From assembly GCF_036237315.1 (NCBI RefSeq), contig NZ_CP108356.1, positions 5,337,501 to 5,401,500 on the forward strand: a stretch of 64,000 nt of DNA. Reading direction: 5' to 3'. This document shows positions 1 through 6,470 of the stretch, in pieces. This DNA is from Streptomyces sp. NBC_01351. GTDB lineage: Bacteria > Actinomycetota > Actinomycetes > Streptomycetales > Streptomycetaceae. The notes under the pieces were generated by a model. That model ran no database searches. It saw only the letters and a list, made by a program, of their open reading frames with translations, and had not been told where the DNA came from. The position numbers were made by a program, and so were the translations under genes. The number at the start of each line of letters is the position of its first letter. Position 1 is the stretch's first letter.

Positions 1-637
1 AGCTCTCCAGCCCGCTGCCGATCGGTGGCCAGATCCACAGGCACAGCACGGCGAAGGCGATCGCGACGAAGGTCATGATGATCGGGACCAGCCGGCGGCC
101 GTTGAAGAAGCCCAGCCAGTCGACCAGCTTGACCCGGTGGTAGCGCTGCCAGAACCAGGCGGCCAGCAGGCCCATGATGATGCCGCCGAAGACCCCCGGA
201 TTCTGGAAGGTGTACTCCGCGAAGGTCTCGTCCGGCCCCAGGCAACCGCCCCCGATGTCCCTGGTCCCCTCGGGGCAGCCCTCGGGGAAGGCCCGCAGCA
301 CGCCGTGGTACACCAGGAAGCCCACCGCCGCGGCGAGGGCCGTCGAACCATCGGCCTTCTTGGCCATGCCGATCGCGACGCCGATGCAGAAGAGGAGCGG
401 CAGCCCGAGGTCGGCGTTGAGCAGGGAGCCGCCCGCGCTGGCCATCACCTTGGCCACGTTCGTCCAGCCCAGACCGTCGGAGCCGAAGACGTCCGGCTGC
501 CCCAGCCGGTTCAGGATGCCCGCCGCCGGCAGCACGGCGATCGGCAGCTGAAGACTCCGCCCCATCTTCTGCAGCCCCTGGAACAACCCGTTCCACCACT
601 TCGGTTGTGGCGCTGCTGCGGCGCTGCTCGCGCTCAT
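1..637 (-). CDS. nagE: PTS N-acetylglucosamine permease, EIIC component (3' end cut by window edge)
   Basis: Membrane channel subunit (EIIC) of a glucose/GlcNAc-family phosphotransferase system, which imports the sugar while phosphorylating it with EIIB. The visible 212 residues start MSASSAAAAPQPKWWNGLFQ, followed by the family hallmark LQLPIAVLPAAGIL. Several hydrophobic segments follow, including one with GVFGGIIMGLLAAW. The C-terminal part lies beyond the window edge. The ATG at 637 is preceded by a purine-rich GGAGGA on the minus strand. It is divergent from the single-domain EIIB gene at 865, and a near-perfect DasR site lies between them, so GlcNAc specificity and DasR repression are strongly implied. 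Glucose or another amino sugar is less likely. Confidence 0.88.
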   Translation of the reverse strand, partial: MSASSAAAAPQPKWWNGLFQGLQKMGRSLQLPIAVLPAAGILNRLGQPDVFGSDGLGWTNVAKVMASAGGSLLNADLGLPLLFCIGVAIGMAKKADGSTALAAAVGFLVYHGVLRAFPEGCPEGTRDIGGGCLGPDETFAEYTFQNPGVFGGIIMGLLAAWFWQRYHRVKLVDWLGFFNGRRLVPIIMTFVAIAFAVLCLWIWPPIGSGLES

Positions 638-688
638 CCGCGTCCTCCCTGACCGGCCCGTTTTTGGCTGTCGCGGCACGTGCGGCAC

Positions 689-704
689 ACTGGTGTAGAC
701 CAGT
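689..704. promoter_or_regulatory. DasR-responsive element (dre) between the PTS genes
   Basis: The 16-mer ACTGGTGTAGACCAGT matches the palindromic dre consensus ACTGGTCTAGACCAGT at 15 of 16 positions. It lies 52 bp upstream of the EIIC start and 160 bp upstream of the EIIB start. DasR is the GntR-family repressor of GlcNAc and chitin genes in Streptomyces and is released by glucosamine-6-phosphate. Occupancy is inferred. Confidence 0.9.
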
Positions 705-864
705 TGTGGGCAGGTTGCTGCTGATCATCATCATTCGGCAGATAACGGGCATGCGCTCGCGAAGTTGGGCCAACCGTGCGTTACCGTGACACGGCGGAAC
801 GCGCTGGTGGTACCCGTCCACTGGACGCCGAGACTCGTTCTTCGTATCACTCAGGGAGAAACAC

Positions 865-1098
865 ATGGCCACCAAGGCTGAGAAGATCGTCGCCGGGCTC
901 GGCGGCATCGAGAACATCGAAGAAGTCGAAGGCTGCATCACCCGCCTCCGCACCGAGGTCATCGACCCGAGCAAGGTCGACGAAGCCGCCCTCAAGGCCG
1001 CCGGCGCCCACGGCGTCGTCAAGATGGGCACCGCGATCCAGGTCGTCATCGGCACCGACGCCGACCCGATCGCCGCCGACATCGAAGACATGATGTGA
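865..1098 (+). CDS. nagF: PTS GlcNAc EIIB phosphotransfer protein
   Basis: Stand-alone EIIB domain of 77 residues that takes phosphate from EIIA and passes it to the sugar bound by EIIC in the membrane. The phosphocysteine is Cys24 in the motif EGCITRLR, and the remainder (KVDEAALKAAGAHGVVKMG) is the ordinary EIIB fold. The ATG follows a GGGAGAAAC ribosome binding site. It is transcribed away from the EIIC gene and is followed by a strong terminator, so it looks monocistronic. Separate small EIIB genes next to EIIC genes are the usual Streptomyces arrangement for GlcNAc uptake. Confidence 0.93.
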   Translation: MATKAEKIVAGLGGIENIEEVEGCITRLRTEVIDPSKVDEAALKAAGAHGVVKMGTAIQVVIGTDADPIAADIEDMM

Positions 1099-1132
1099 TC
1101 CAGCCCCACTGAGGCGGCCTGACGCCTTCGAA

Positions 1133-1168
1133 GACCCCGTACCGGACGCACCCGTACGGGGTCTTTTT
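1133..1168 (+). terminator. Rho-independent terminator after the EIIB gene
   Basis: Perfect 10-bp stem (GACCCCGTAC pairing with GTACGGGGTC) around an 11-nt loop, followed immediately by TTTTT. Confidence 0.9.
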
Positions 1169-1197
1169 GATTCTGCGCAGGGACTAGGCTCGGCAGC

Positions 1198-1923
1198 ATG
1201 TCTCGCATTGACGGCCGTACGCCCGAACAGCTCCGCCCGGTCACCATCGAACGCGGATGGAGCAAGCACGCCGAGGGCTCCGTCCTCATCTCCTTCGGAG
1301 ACACCAAGGTCTTCTGCACCGCCTCCTTCACCGAAGGGGTCCCGCGCTGGCGCAAGGGCAGCGGCGAAGGCTGGGTCACCTCCGAGTACTCGATGCTGCC
1401 CCGCTCCACCAACACCCGCGGCGACCGCGAATCCGTCCGCGGCAAGATCGGCGGCCGCACCCACGAGATCTCCCGCCTCATCGGCCGCTCGCTGCGCGCC
1501 GTGATCGACTACAAGGCCCTCGGCGAGAACACCATCGTCCTCGACTGCGACGTCCTCCAGGCCGACGGCGGCACCCGCACCGCAGCCATCACCGGCGCCT
1601 ACGTCGCCCTCGCCGACGCCATCGCCTGGGGCCAGAAGAAGAAGCTCATCAAGGCCGGCCGCAAGCCCCTCACCGACACCGTCGCCGCCGTCAGCGTCGG
1701 CATCGTCGACGGCGTCCCGCTCCTCGACATCTGCTACGAGGAAGACGTGCGCGCCGAGACCGACATGAACGTGGTCTGCACCGGCGACGGCCGCTTCGTC
1801 GAGGTCCAGGGCACGGCGGAGGGCGAGCCCTTCGACCGCAAGGAACTCAACGCCCTCCTGGACCTCGCCGCCGGCGGCTGCGCGGACCTCCAGGCCATCC
1901 AGCGCAGCGCGCTGGAACTGTAG
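1198..1923 (+). CDS. rph: Ribonuclease PH
   Basis: Phosphate-dependent 3'-5' exoribonuclease that trims tRNA 3' ends. The 241-residue product is the normal full length. It has the N-terminal [13 protein letters not shown] block, the [10 protein letters not shown] segment, and [18 protein letters not shown], where the GGTRT stretch binds phosphate. The C-terminal [12 protein letters not shown] is also canonical. It begins at ATG 1198, about 30 bp after the EIIB terminator. Only 89 bp separate it from the lipoprotein gene downstream, and rdgB follows that, so a short housekeeping operon is plausible. rph next to rdgB is a common bacterial pairing. Confidence 0.96.
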   Translation: MSRIDGRTPEQLRPVTIERGWSKHAEGSVLISFGDTKVFCTASFTEGVPRWRKGSGEGWVTSEYSMLPRSTNTRGDRESVRGKIGGRTHEISRLIGRSLRAVIDYKALGENTIVLDCDVLQADGGTRTAAITGAYVALADAIAWGQKKKLIKAGRKPLTDTVAAVSVGIVDGVPLLDICYEEDVRAETDMNVVCTGDGRFVEVQGTAEGEPFDRKELNALLDLAAGGCADLQAIQRSALEL

Positions 1924-2012
1924 GCGCCCGGTTCGGCGTCTGGCAGGGTACGGGCGCACGGTGTCAAAGCCGCGCGCCCGTCCACGTATCCAAGTCCTTG
2001 GGGGACTCGAAC

Positions 2013-2393
2013 ATGAAGCTCCGCATAGCCGCCGTGGCCCTGGCCGCCGCCCTCACCGTCCCGGCCCTCGCCTCGTGCGACGCGATCTCCACGGCGATGG
2101 ACTGCGCGAACACGGCGGTCGCCATCACGGAAGGCGTGACCGACCTCTCCGAGGCGGTCTCCAACGCGGGCAACAGCCCGCAGGACGCCCAGAACGCGCT
2201 CAACCAGATCGACGCCAACCTGAAGAAGATCGGCGACCAGACGGACAACACCGACCTGGGCAAGGCCATCGACTCCATGAACGCGGCGGTCAAGAACGTC
2301 CGCACCGCCATCGAACAGGGCGACACCACCCCGGACATCCAGCCGGTCGCCGACGCCGCCTCCGAACTCTCGAAGGTCTGCACCCCCGGATAA
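2013..2393 (+). CDS. Small secreted lipoprotein of unknown function
   Basis: A 126-residue protein with a short basic start and hydrophobic core (MKLRIAAVALAAALTVPALA) ending in the lipobox LAS-Cys, so it is predicted to be lipid-anchored outside the membrane at Cys22. The mature part is short, polar and helical, rich in Asn, Asp and Ala (repeated NALNQIDANLKK-like segments), with a second Cys in MDCANTA and a third near the C-terminus. I recognise no catalytic motif. The ATG at 2013 was chosen because it gives the signal peptide; the same frame stays open far upstream. It lies between rph and rdgB, 7 bp before the latter, and appears co-transcribed. Confidence 0.75.
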   Translation: MKLRIAAVALAAALTVPALASCDAISTAMDCANTAVAITEGVTDLSEAVSNAGNSPQDAQNALNQIDANLKKIGDQTDNTDLGKAIDSMNAAVKNVRTAIEQGDTTPDIQPVADAASELSKVCTPG

Positions 2394-2400
2394 TGGGCGC

Positions 2401-3033
2401 ATGACCTCGACGCCCACGAAGCCTTCGACGCCCAGCCGCCTGATCCTGGCCACCCGCAACGCGGGCAAAGTCTCCGAACTCCACGCCATCCTGTCCGACG
2501 CCGGCCTGCCGCACGAGCTGGTCGGCGCGGACGCGTACCCGGAGATCCCCGACGTCAAGGAAACCGGCGTCACCTTCGCGGAGAACGCCCTCCTCAAGGC
2601 CCACGCCCTGGCCCAGGCCACCGGCCTGCCGGCGGTCGCCGACGACTCGGGCCTCTGTGTGGACGTCCTGAACGGCGCCCCCGGCATCTTCTCCGCCCGC
2701 TGGGCCGGCCGCCACGGCGACGACGAGGCGAACCTCCGTCTGCTCCTGGCCCAACTCGGGGACATCGACGACACCCACCGCGGCGCCCACTTCTTCTGCG
2801 CGGCGGCCCTGGCCCTCCCGGACGGAACGGAGCGCGTGGTCGAAGGCCGCCTCCTGGGCACCCTCCGCCATGATCCCTCCGGGACGGGCGGCTTCGGCTA
2901 CGACCCGATCCTCCAGCCGCTGGGGGAGTCCCGGACGTGCGCGGAGATGACGGCGGCGGAGAAGAACGCGATCTCCCACCGGGGGCAGGCGTTCAGGGCG
3001 CTGGTGCCGGTGGTGCGGGAGCTGCTGGGCTGA
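2401..3033 (+). CDS. rdgB: dITP/XTP pyrophosphatase (RdgB/HAM1 family)
   Basis: Hydrolyses non-canonical purine nucleoside triphosphates (dITP, XTP) to monophosphate plus pyrophosphate and so cleanses the nucleotide pool. The 210-residue sequence has the substrate-binding LATRNAGKVSEL near the N-terminus, the general-base region VADDSGLCVDVLNGAPG, the ARWAG segment, GTGGFGYDPI, and the C-terminal ISHRGQAF motif. The ATG at 2401 is 7 bp after the lipoprotein stop, consistent with an rph-lipoprotein-rdgB operon. A terminator hairpin follows directly. Length and motifs are normal. Confidence 0.95.
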   Translation: MTSTPTKPSTPSRLILATRNAGKVSELHAILSDAGLPHELVGADAYPEIPDVKETGVTFAENALLKAHALAQATGLPAVADDSGLCVDVLNGAPGIFSARWAGRHGDDEANLRLLLAQLGDIDDTHRGAHFFCAAALALPDGTERVVEGRLLGTLRHDPSGTGGFGYDPILQPLGESRTCAEMTAAEKNAISHRGQAFRALVPVVRELLG

Positions 3034-3049
3034 CGCCGCCCTGATACGC

Positions 3050-3088
3050 CGAAGGCCCCGTGCGCGACATCTGCATACGGGGCCTTCG
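3050..3088. terminator. Bidirectional hairpin between rdgB and tRNA-Leu
   Basis: 12-bp perfect stem (CGAAGGCCCCGT with ACGGGGCCTTCG) around a 15-nt loop. It sits between the rdgB stop and the 3' end of the minus-strand tRNA-Leu, so it can serve both. Confidence 0.75.
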
Positions 3089-3096
3089 ACATGACG

Positions 3097-3181
3097 TGCG
3101 GTTGGGGGGACTCGAACCCCCACGGGGTATTACCCCATTTGGACCTAAACCAAACGTGACTGCCAATTCCACCACAACCGC
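3097..3181 (-). tRNA. tRNA-Leu, anticodon TAG
   Basis: On the minus strand the gene reads GCGGTTGTGGTGGAATTGGC at its 5' end, has an anticodon loop TTTAGGT (anticodon TAG, decoding CUA), a long class II variable arm, the TTCGAGTC T-loop and an acceptor stem GCGGTTG/CAACCGC. It is 85 nt long including the discriminator A, and CCA is not encoded. CUA is a rare codon at this base composition. Confidence 0.95.
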
Positions 3182-3330
3182 GACATGTTACCCAATTCGG
3201 ACATTGCGCCCGGTTGGGTCGCACTCAGTCTACTGGGCGGCCGGGGTGGGCGGCAGGTTTGGGGGGATGCTTCCGGCGTGACGCGTCCATCCGAGACGGT
3301 TGGGGTATGGATGGCTGCCAGGAAGGGGGT

Positions 3331-3798
3331 TCAGATGCCCAGGTCCTTGATGATCTTGGCTACGTGGCCCGTGGCCTTGACGTTGTAGAAGGCGTGTTCC
3401 ACCTTTCCCTCCTCGTCCACGACCACCGTCGAGCGGATGACACCCGTCACCGTCTTGCCGTACAGCTTCTTCTCGCCGAACGCGCCGTAGGCGGTCAGGG
3501 TCTCCTTCTCCGGGTCGCTGACCAGGGTGACCTTCAGGTGTTCCTTCTCGCGGAACTTCGCGAGCTTCTCCGGCTTGTCCGGGGACACGCCGATGACGTC
3601 GTAGCCGGCCGTGGCCAGGACGTCCAGGTTGTCCGTGAAGTCGCAGGCCTGCTTGGTGCAGCCCGGCGTCAGCGCGGTCGGGTAGAAGTACACGATCACC
3701 TTGCGGCCCTTGTGGTCGGCGAGCGAGACCTCGTTGCCGTCCGCGTCGGGCAGGGTGAAGGCGGGGGCGGTGTCGCCCGGCTGCAGTCGCTCGCTCAT
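3331..3798 (-). CDS. bcp: Peroxiredoxin, Bcp/PrxQ type thiol peroxidase
   Basis: Thioredoxin-dependent reduction of hydrogen peroxide and organic hydroperoxides in the cytoplasm. The 155-residue protein begins MSERLQPGDTAPAFTLPDAD and has the active-site segment FYPTALTPGCTKQACDF, with peroxidatic Cys47 and a likely resolving Cys52 five residues later, as in E. coli Bcp. The frame is open upstream, but the ATG at 3798 is preceded by GAGGAGATT and matches the family N-terminus. It reads toward the tRNA-Leu gene. The TnpB element starts about 160 bp upstream on the opposite strand and may have entered the bcp promoter region. Confidence 0.95.
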   Translation of the reverse strand: MSERLQPGDTAPAFTLPDADGNEVSLADHKGRKVIVYFYPTALTPGCTKQACDFTDNLDVLATAGYDVIGVSPDKPEKLAKFREKEHLKVTLVSDPEKETLTAYGAFGEKKLYGKTVTGVIRSTVVVDEEGKVEHAFYNVKATGHVAKIIKDLGI

Positions 3799-3961
3799 CT
3801 GAATCTCCTCGGGTGGAACGCCCGGCTCAAGCCGGAGGGGGAAACGCATATCGGGCTCGAAGACGCGTTGTGGTGGGGTGCCGCTAGGTGATGGTATGAC
3901 CTGCGCTTGTGTTCGGATCGTGACCGCCCCTAGCGTCCGGGGTGTGGGGACTTCTTCTTCC

Positions 3962-5164
3962 GTGAAGCGGGCTTTCAAGTACCGCTTCTATCCGACCGAT
4001 GTACAGGCGGCAGAGCTGTCGCGCACGTTTGGGTGTGTGCGGAAGGTGTACAACCTGGCTCTGGCCGTCCGTTCCGAGGCGTGGACGAAGCGCAAGGAGC
4101 AGGTGGGCTACGGGCAGACCTCGGCGATGCTCACTATCTGGAAGAAGACCGAGGAACTGGCCTATCTGGCTGAGGTGTCGTCTGTTCCCTTGCAGCAGGC
4201 GCTTCGTCATGTGCAGGCAGCGTTCGTCGGGTTCTGGGGGAAGCGGGCGCGGTATCCCCGCTTCAAATCGAAGCGGAAGTCCCGGGCGAGTGCCGAGTAC
4301 ACCCGCAGTGCGTTCCGCTACACCGACGGTCGGCTTGTGCTCGCGAAGATGGCGGAGCCTCTGGACATCGTGTGGTCGCGCCCCTTGCCCCTGGGAGTGG
4401 AGCCGTCCACTGTCACGGTGTCCCGTGACAGTGCCGGGCGCTGGTTCGTGTCGCTGCTGTGCGAGGACACGCCCAAGCTCGTGTCGGCCAGTATGAACGC
4501 CGTCGGTATCGATGTTGGGCTGACGGCGTGGATCACCTTGTCCAACGGGGAGAAGGTCGCCAACCCGAGGTGTGAGCGCAAGGACCGGGAGCGCTTGGCC
4601 CGTGCACAGCGAGTGCTGTCGCGGAAGGAGAAGGGCAGCAAGAACCGGGCCAAGGCCCGGATCCGGGTGGCCAGGATCTATGCCCAGATCGCCGACCGCC
4701 GCCAGGACCACCTGCACAAGCTGACGACTCGACTCGTGCGCGAAAACCAAACGCTCGTGATCGAGGACTTGACCGTCCGCAACATGCTGAAGAACCACAA
4801 GCTCGCCCGCGTCATCAGCGACGCGGCCTGGCGCGAGCTCCGGTTGATGCTGGAGTACAAAACGGCTTGGTACGGGCGAGAGCTGATCACCGTGGACAGG
4901 TGGTTCCCCAGCTCCAAGCTGTGCTCGGCATGTGGGGTGATCGCCGAGGCGATGCCCCTGAGCGTCCGCGAGTGGACGTGTGAGAGCTGCGGGACGACCC
5001 ACGACCGGGACGAGAACGCAGCGATCAATCTTCTGGCCGCCGGGCTGGCGGTTACTGCCTGTGGAGCGGGTGTAAGACCTGAACGGGAGTCCTCCTCTCG
5101 GTCGAGGCCGTCCGCGGCGAAGCAGGAAGCCCCACACGTGAGGGTGGGAACCCTCTCGCTTTAG
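3962..5164 (+). CDS. tnpB: TnpB RNA-guided nuclease (IS200/IS605-type OrfB), apparently intact
   Basis: TnpB proteins are small RNA-guided DNA nucleases of IS200/IS605 and IS607 elements. From the GTG at 3962 (MKRAFKYRFYPT, the usual family start) the product is 400 residues. All catalytic parts are visible: RuvC-I Asp184 in GIDVGL, RuvC-II Glu268 in VIEDL, a four-Cys zinc finger (Cys321, 324, 340, 343) and RuvC-III Asp350 in DRDENAA. No TnpA transposase gene is adjacent. The 3' end carries an omega-RNA-like sequence. The frame is open back to 3878, so a start slightly upstream (GTG 3944) is possible. Confidence 0.9.
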   Translation: MKRAFKYRFYPTDVQAAELSRTFGCVRKVYNLALAVRSEAWTKRKEQVGYGQTSAMLTIWKKTEELAYLAEVSSVPLQQALRHVQAAFVGFWGKRARYPRFKSKRKSRASAEYTRSAFRYTDGRLVLAKMAEPLDIVWSRPLPLGVEPSTVTVSRDSAGRWFVSLLCEDTPKLVSASMNAVGIDVGLTAWITLSNGEKVANPRCERKDRERLARAQRVLSRKEKGSKNRAKARIRVARIYAQIADRRQDHLHKLTTRLVRENQTLVIEDLTVRNMLKNHKLARVISDAAWRELRLMLEYKTAWYGRELITVDRWFPSSKLCSACGVIAEAMPLSVREWTCESCGTTHDRDENAAINLLAAGLAVTACGAGVRPERESSSRSRPSAAKQEAPHVRVGTLSL

Positions 5165-5190
5165 GCAGGGGAGAAGCCAAGCCACGAGAC
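5040..5190 (+). ncRNA. Probable omega-RNA / right end of the TnpB element
   Basis: The tnpB 3' end and the bases after its stop contain GAAGCAGGAAGCCCC, a GTGAGGGTGGGAACCCTC hairpin, and CTTTAGGCAGGGGAGAAGCC. This is the arrangement seen at the 3' ends of many actinobacterial tnpB genes, where the right end encodes the guide scaffold overlapping the coding sequence. The guide would be read from DNA just past about 5185. The exact boundary was not determined. Confidence 0.5.
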
Positions 5191-5265
5191 TAAGCTGACA
5201 GTCTGCGCATAGGGCACTACACCCCATGCGGGACACGATCACGACGAAGACGACGGAGGCGCGCG

Positions 5266-5586
5266 GTGCCGGAAGCCAGGACCCCCGCACAGATCGAGGC
5301 GGACATCGTCCGCCGCCGCGAGCAGCTCGCCGAGACGCTCGACGAGATCGGTGTGCGGATGCACCCGAAGACGATCATCGGGGACGCGAAGGCCCGGGTG
5401 GTCGGAGCCGTTGATCACACCGCCGGGCGGGCCTTCGCCGCCGTGAACCGGTGCGTGACCGACGTGCAGGCCGGGCTGCGCCACGAGGACGGGGCCCCGC
5501 GGTTCGAGCGGGTCGTGCCGGTCGCGCTGGTCGCGGTGGGTCTGGTCGGGCTGCTCGTGGTGTCGGCGCGCCGTCGGCGGGGATGA
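5266..5586 (+). CDS. DUF3618 membrane-anchored small protein
   Basis: 106 residues starting at GTG 5266 after GGAGG. The N-terminal half, PAQIEADIVRRREQLAETLDEIG, is the DUF3618 signature (an amphipathic helix beginning with an I-E-x-x-I-x-x-R pattern). The C-terminus is a single membrane span (VVPVALVAVGLVGLLVV) followed by a basic RRRRG tail, so the protein is probably membrane-bound with the helical part in the cytoplasm. The family is common in Actinobacteria and its function is unknown. It precedes the GroES-like gene by 43 bp and may be co-transcribed with it. Confidence 0.85.
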   Translation: MPEARTPAQIEADIVRRREQLAETLDEIGVRMHPKTIIGDAKARVVGAVDHTAGRAFAAVNRCVTDVQAGLRHEDGAPRFERVVPVALVAVGLVGLLVVSARRRRG

Positions 5587-5629
5587 CCCTCCGGAGTACA
5601 GGGGCCGCGCGGGCAGGTAAGTTCGAGGC

Positions 5630-5971
5630 GTGAGCGAGAACACCACCCACGACAAGCTGCCCATCCGCATGCTGCACGACCGCGTGCTCGTGAAGTCCGA
5701 CCTGCCGGAGGGCGAGCGCCGCTCGGGCGGCGGGATCCTGATTCCGGCGACGGCCGCGGTGGGCAAGCGGCTGGCCTGGGCCGAGGTGGTCGCGGTCGGG
5801 CAGAACGTGCGGTCCGTCGAGCCGGGCGACCGGGTGCTGTACGACCCCGAGGACCGGGCCGAGGTCGAGGTGCGGGGGGCGACGTACGTGCTGATGCGTG
5901 AGCGGGACCTGCACGCGGTGGCCGCGGAGCGGCTGGAGGGGTCGAAGGACTCCACCGGGTTGTACCTGTAG
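5630..5971 (+). CDS. GroES-like (Cpn10 fold) protein, not the main co-chaperonin
   Basis: 113 residues from GTG 5630. The core PIRMLHDRVLVKSDLPEGERRSGGGILIPATA, then VAVGQNVRSVEPGDRVLYDPEDRAEVEV and YVLMRERDLHAV, follows the Cpn10 pattern of a beta-barrel with a mobile loop. The loop is GERRSGGGILIP. No groEL lies nearby, and Streptomyces carries its groES elsewhere with groEL1, so this is a paralogue of unknown client range. A terminator hairpin follows at once, separating it from the riboswitch-controlled sugE. Confidence 0.85.
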   Translation: MSENTTHDKLPIRMLHDRVLVKSDLPEGERRSGGGILIPATAAVGKRLAWAEVVAVGQNVRSVEPGDRVLYDPEDRAEVEVRGATYVLMRERDLHAVAAERLEGSKDSTGLYL

Positions 5972-5981
5972 AAACCTCGGG

Positions 5982-6015
5982 AAAGGGCTGGTGGCCCAGG
6001 TCACCGGCCCTTTTT
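5982..6015 (+). terminator. Rho-independent terminator after the GroES-like gene
   Basis: 12-bp stem AAAGGGCTGGTG / CACCGGCCCTTT (one G-U pair) with an 8-nt loop and a run of T. Confidence 0.85.
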
Positions 6016-6052
6016 GCTGCCCTCTGCCCGCCTTTTGCTACGGTGGAGGAGA

Positions 6053-6096
6053 ACCCCGACGAGACGCGCCGTACCGGGTTGACGACAAGACGACGC
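6053..6096 (+). promoter_or_regulatory. Guanidine-III riboswitch (mini-ykkC-type motif III)
   Basis: The leader contains CCCCGACGAGACGCGCCGTA followed by CCGGGTTGACGACAAGACGA and CGC. This reproduces the conserved guanidine-III aptamer (CCGGACGAGG, GCGCCGTACC, GGACAAGACG and a closing CGC), which folds as a pseudoknot. It starts 85 bp upstream of the ATG of a SugE/Gdx guanidinium exporter, the classic target gene. Guanidinium binding would free the downstream ribosome binding site. The identification rests on matching the remembered consensus by eye. Confidence 0.88.
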
Positions 6097-6137
6097 ACCC
6101 CGTATCGCTCGATGTCTCGTTGCTCGGAGGTGCCGTC

Positions 6138-6458
6138 ATGGCATGGGTTCTTCTTCTCGTCGCCGGTCTGCTCGAAGTCGGCTGGTCGATCGGCATGAAG
6201 TTCACCGAAGGTTTCACCCGGCTGTGGCCCAGTGTGTTCACGGGTGCCGGGATCGTCGCCAGCATGGTGCTGCTGTCGTACGCGGCCAAGACCCTGCCCA
6301 TCGGTACGGCGTACGGCGTGTGGGTGGGCATCGGTGCCGCCGGAGCGGCGGTGCTCGGTATGGCGGTGCTGGGTGAGCCCGTCACCGCCGCCCGGATCTT
6401 CTTCATCTGTCTGCTGCTGGTGGCCGTGGTGGGGCTGAAGGCGACCTCCGGGCACTAG
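6138..6458 (+). CDS. sugE: Guanidinium exporter, small multidrug resistance family
   Basis: Four-helix inner-membrane antiporter of the SMR family, Gdx subtype, which expels guanidinium in exchange for protons. The 106-residue product begins MAWVLLLVAGLLEVGWSIGM with the essential membrane-embedded Glu13. It has the subtype signature GTAYGVWVGIGAAGAAVLGM in the third helix region and ends in a hydrophobic fourth helix. The ATG at 6138 follows CGGAGG. The guanidine-III riboswitch in its leader settles the substrate and the regulation: expression should rise when guanidine accumulates. It is convergent with the PBP gene, 12 bp apart. Confidence 0.95.
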   Translation: MAWVLLLVAGLLEVGWSIGMKFTEGFTRLWPSVFTGAGIVASMVLLSYAAKTLPIGTAYGVWVGIGAAGAAVLGMAVLGEPVTAARIFFICLLLVAVVGLKATSGH

Positions 6459-6470
6459 TCGCCAGTCACT

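Noticed and set aside
5630..5971. Considered as the main groES
   Set aside because: No groEL next to it, and the mobile loop differs. It is treated as a GroES-like paralogue.
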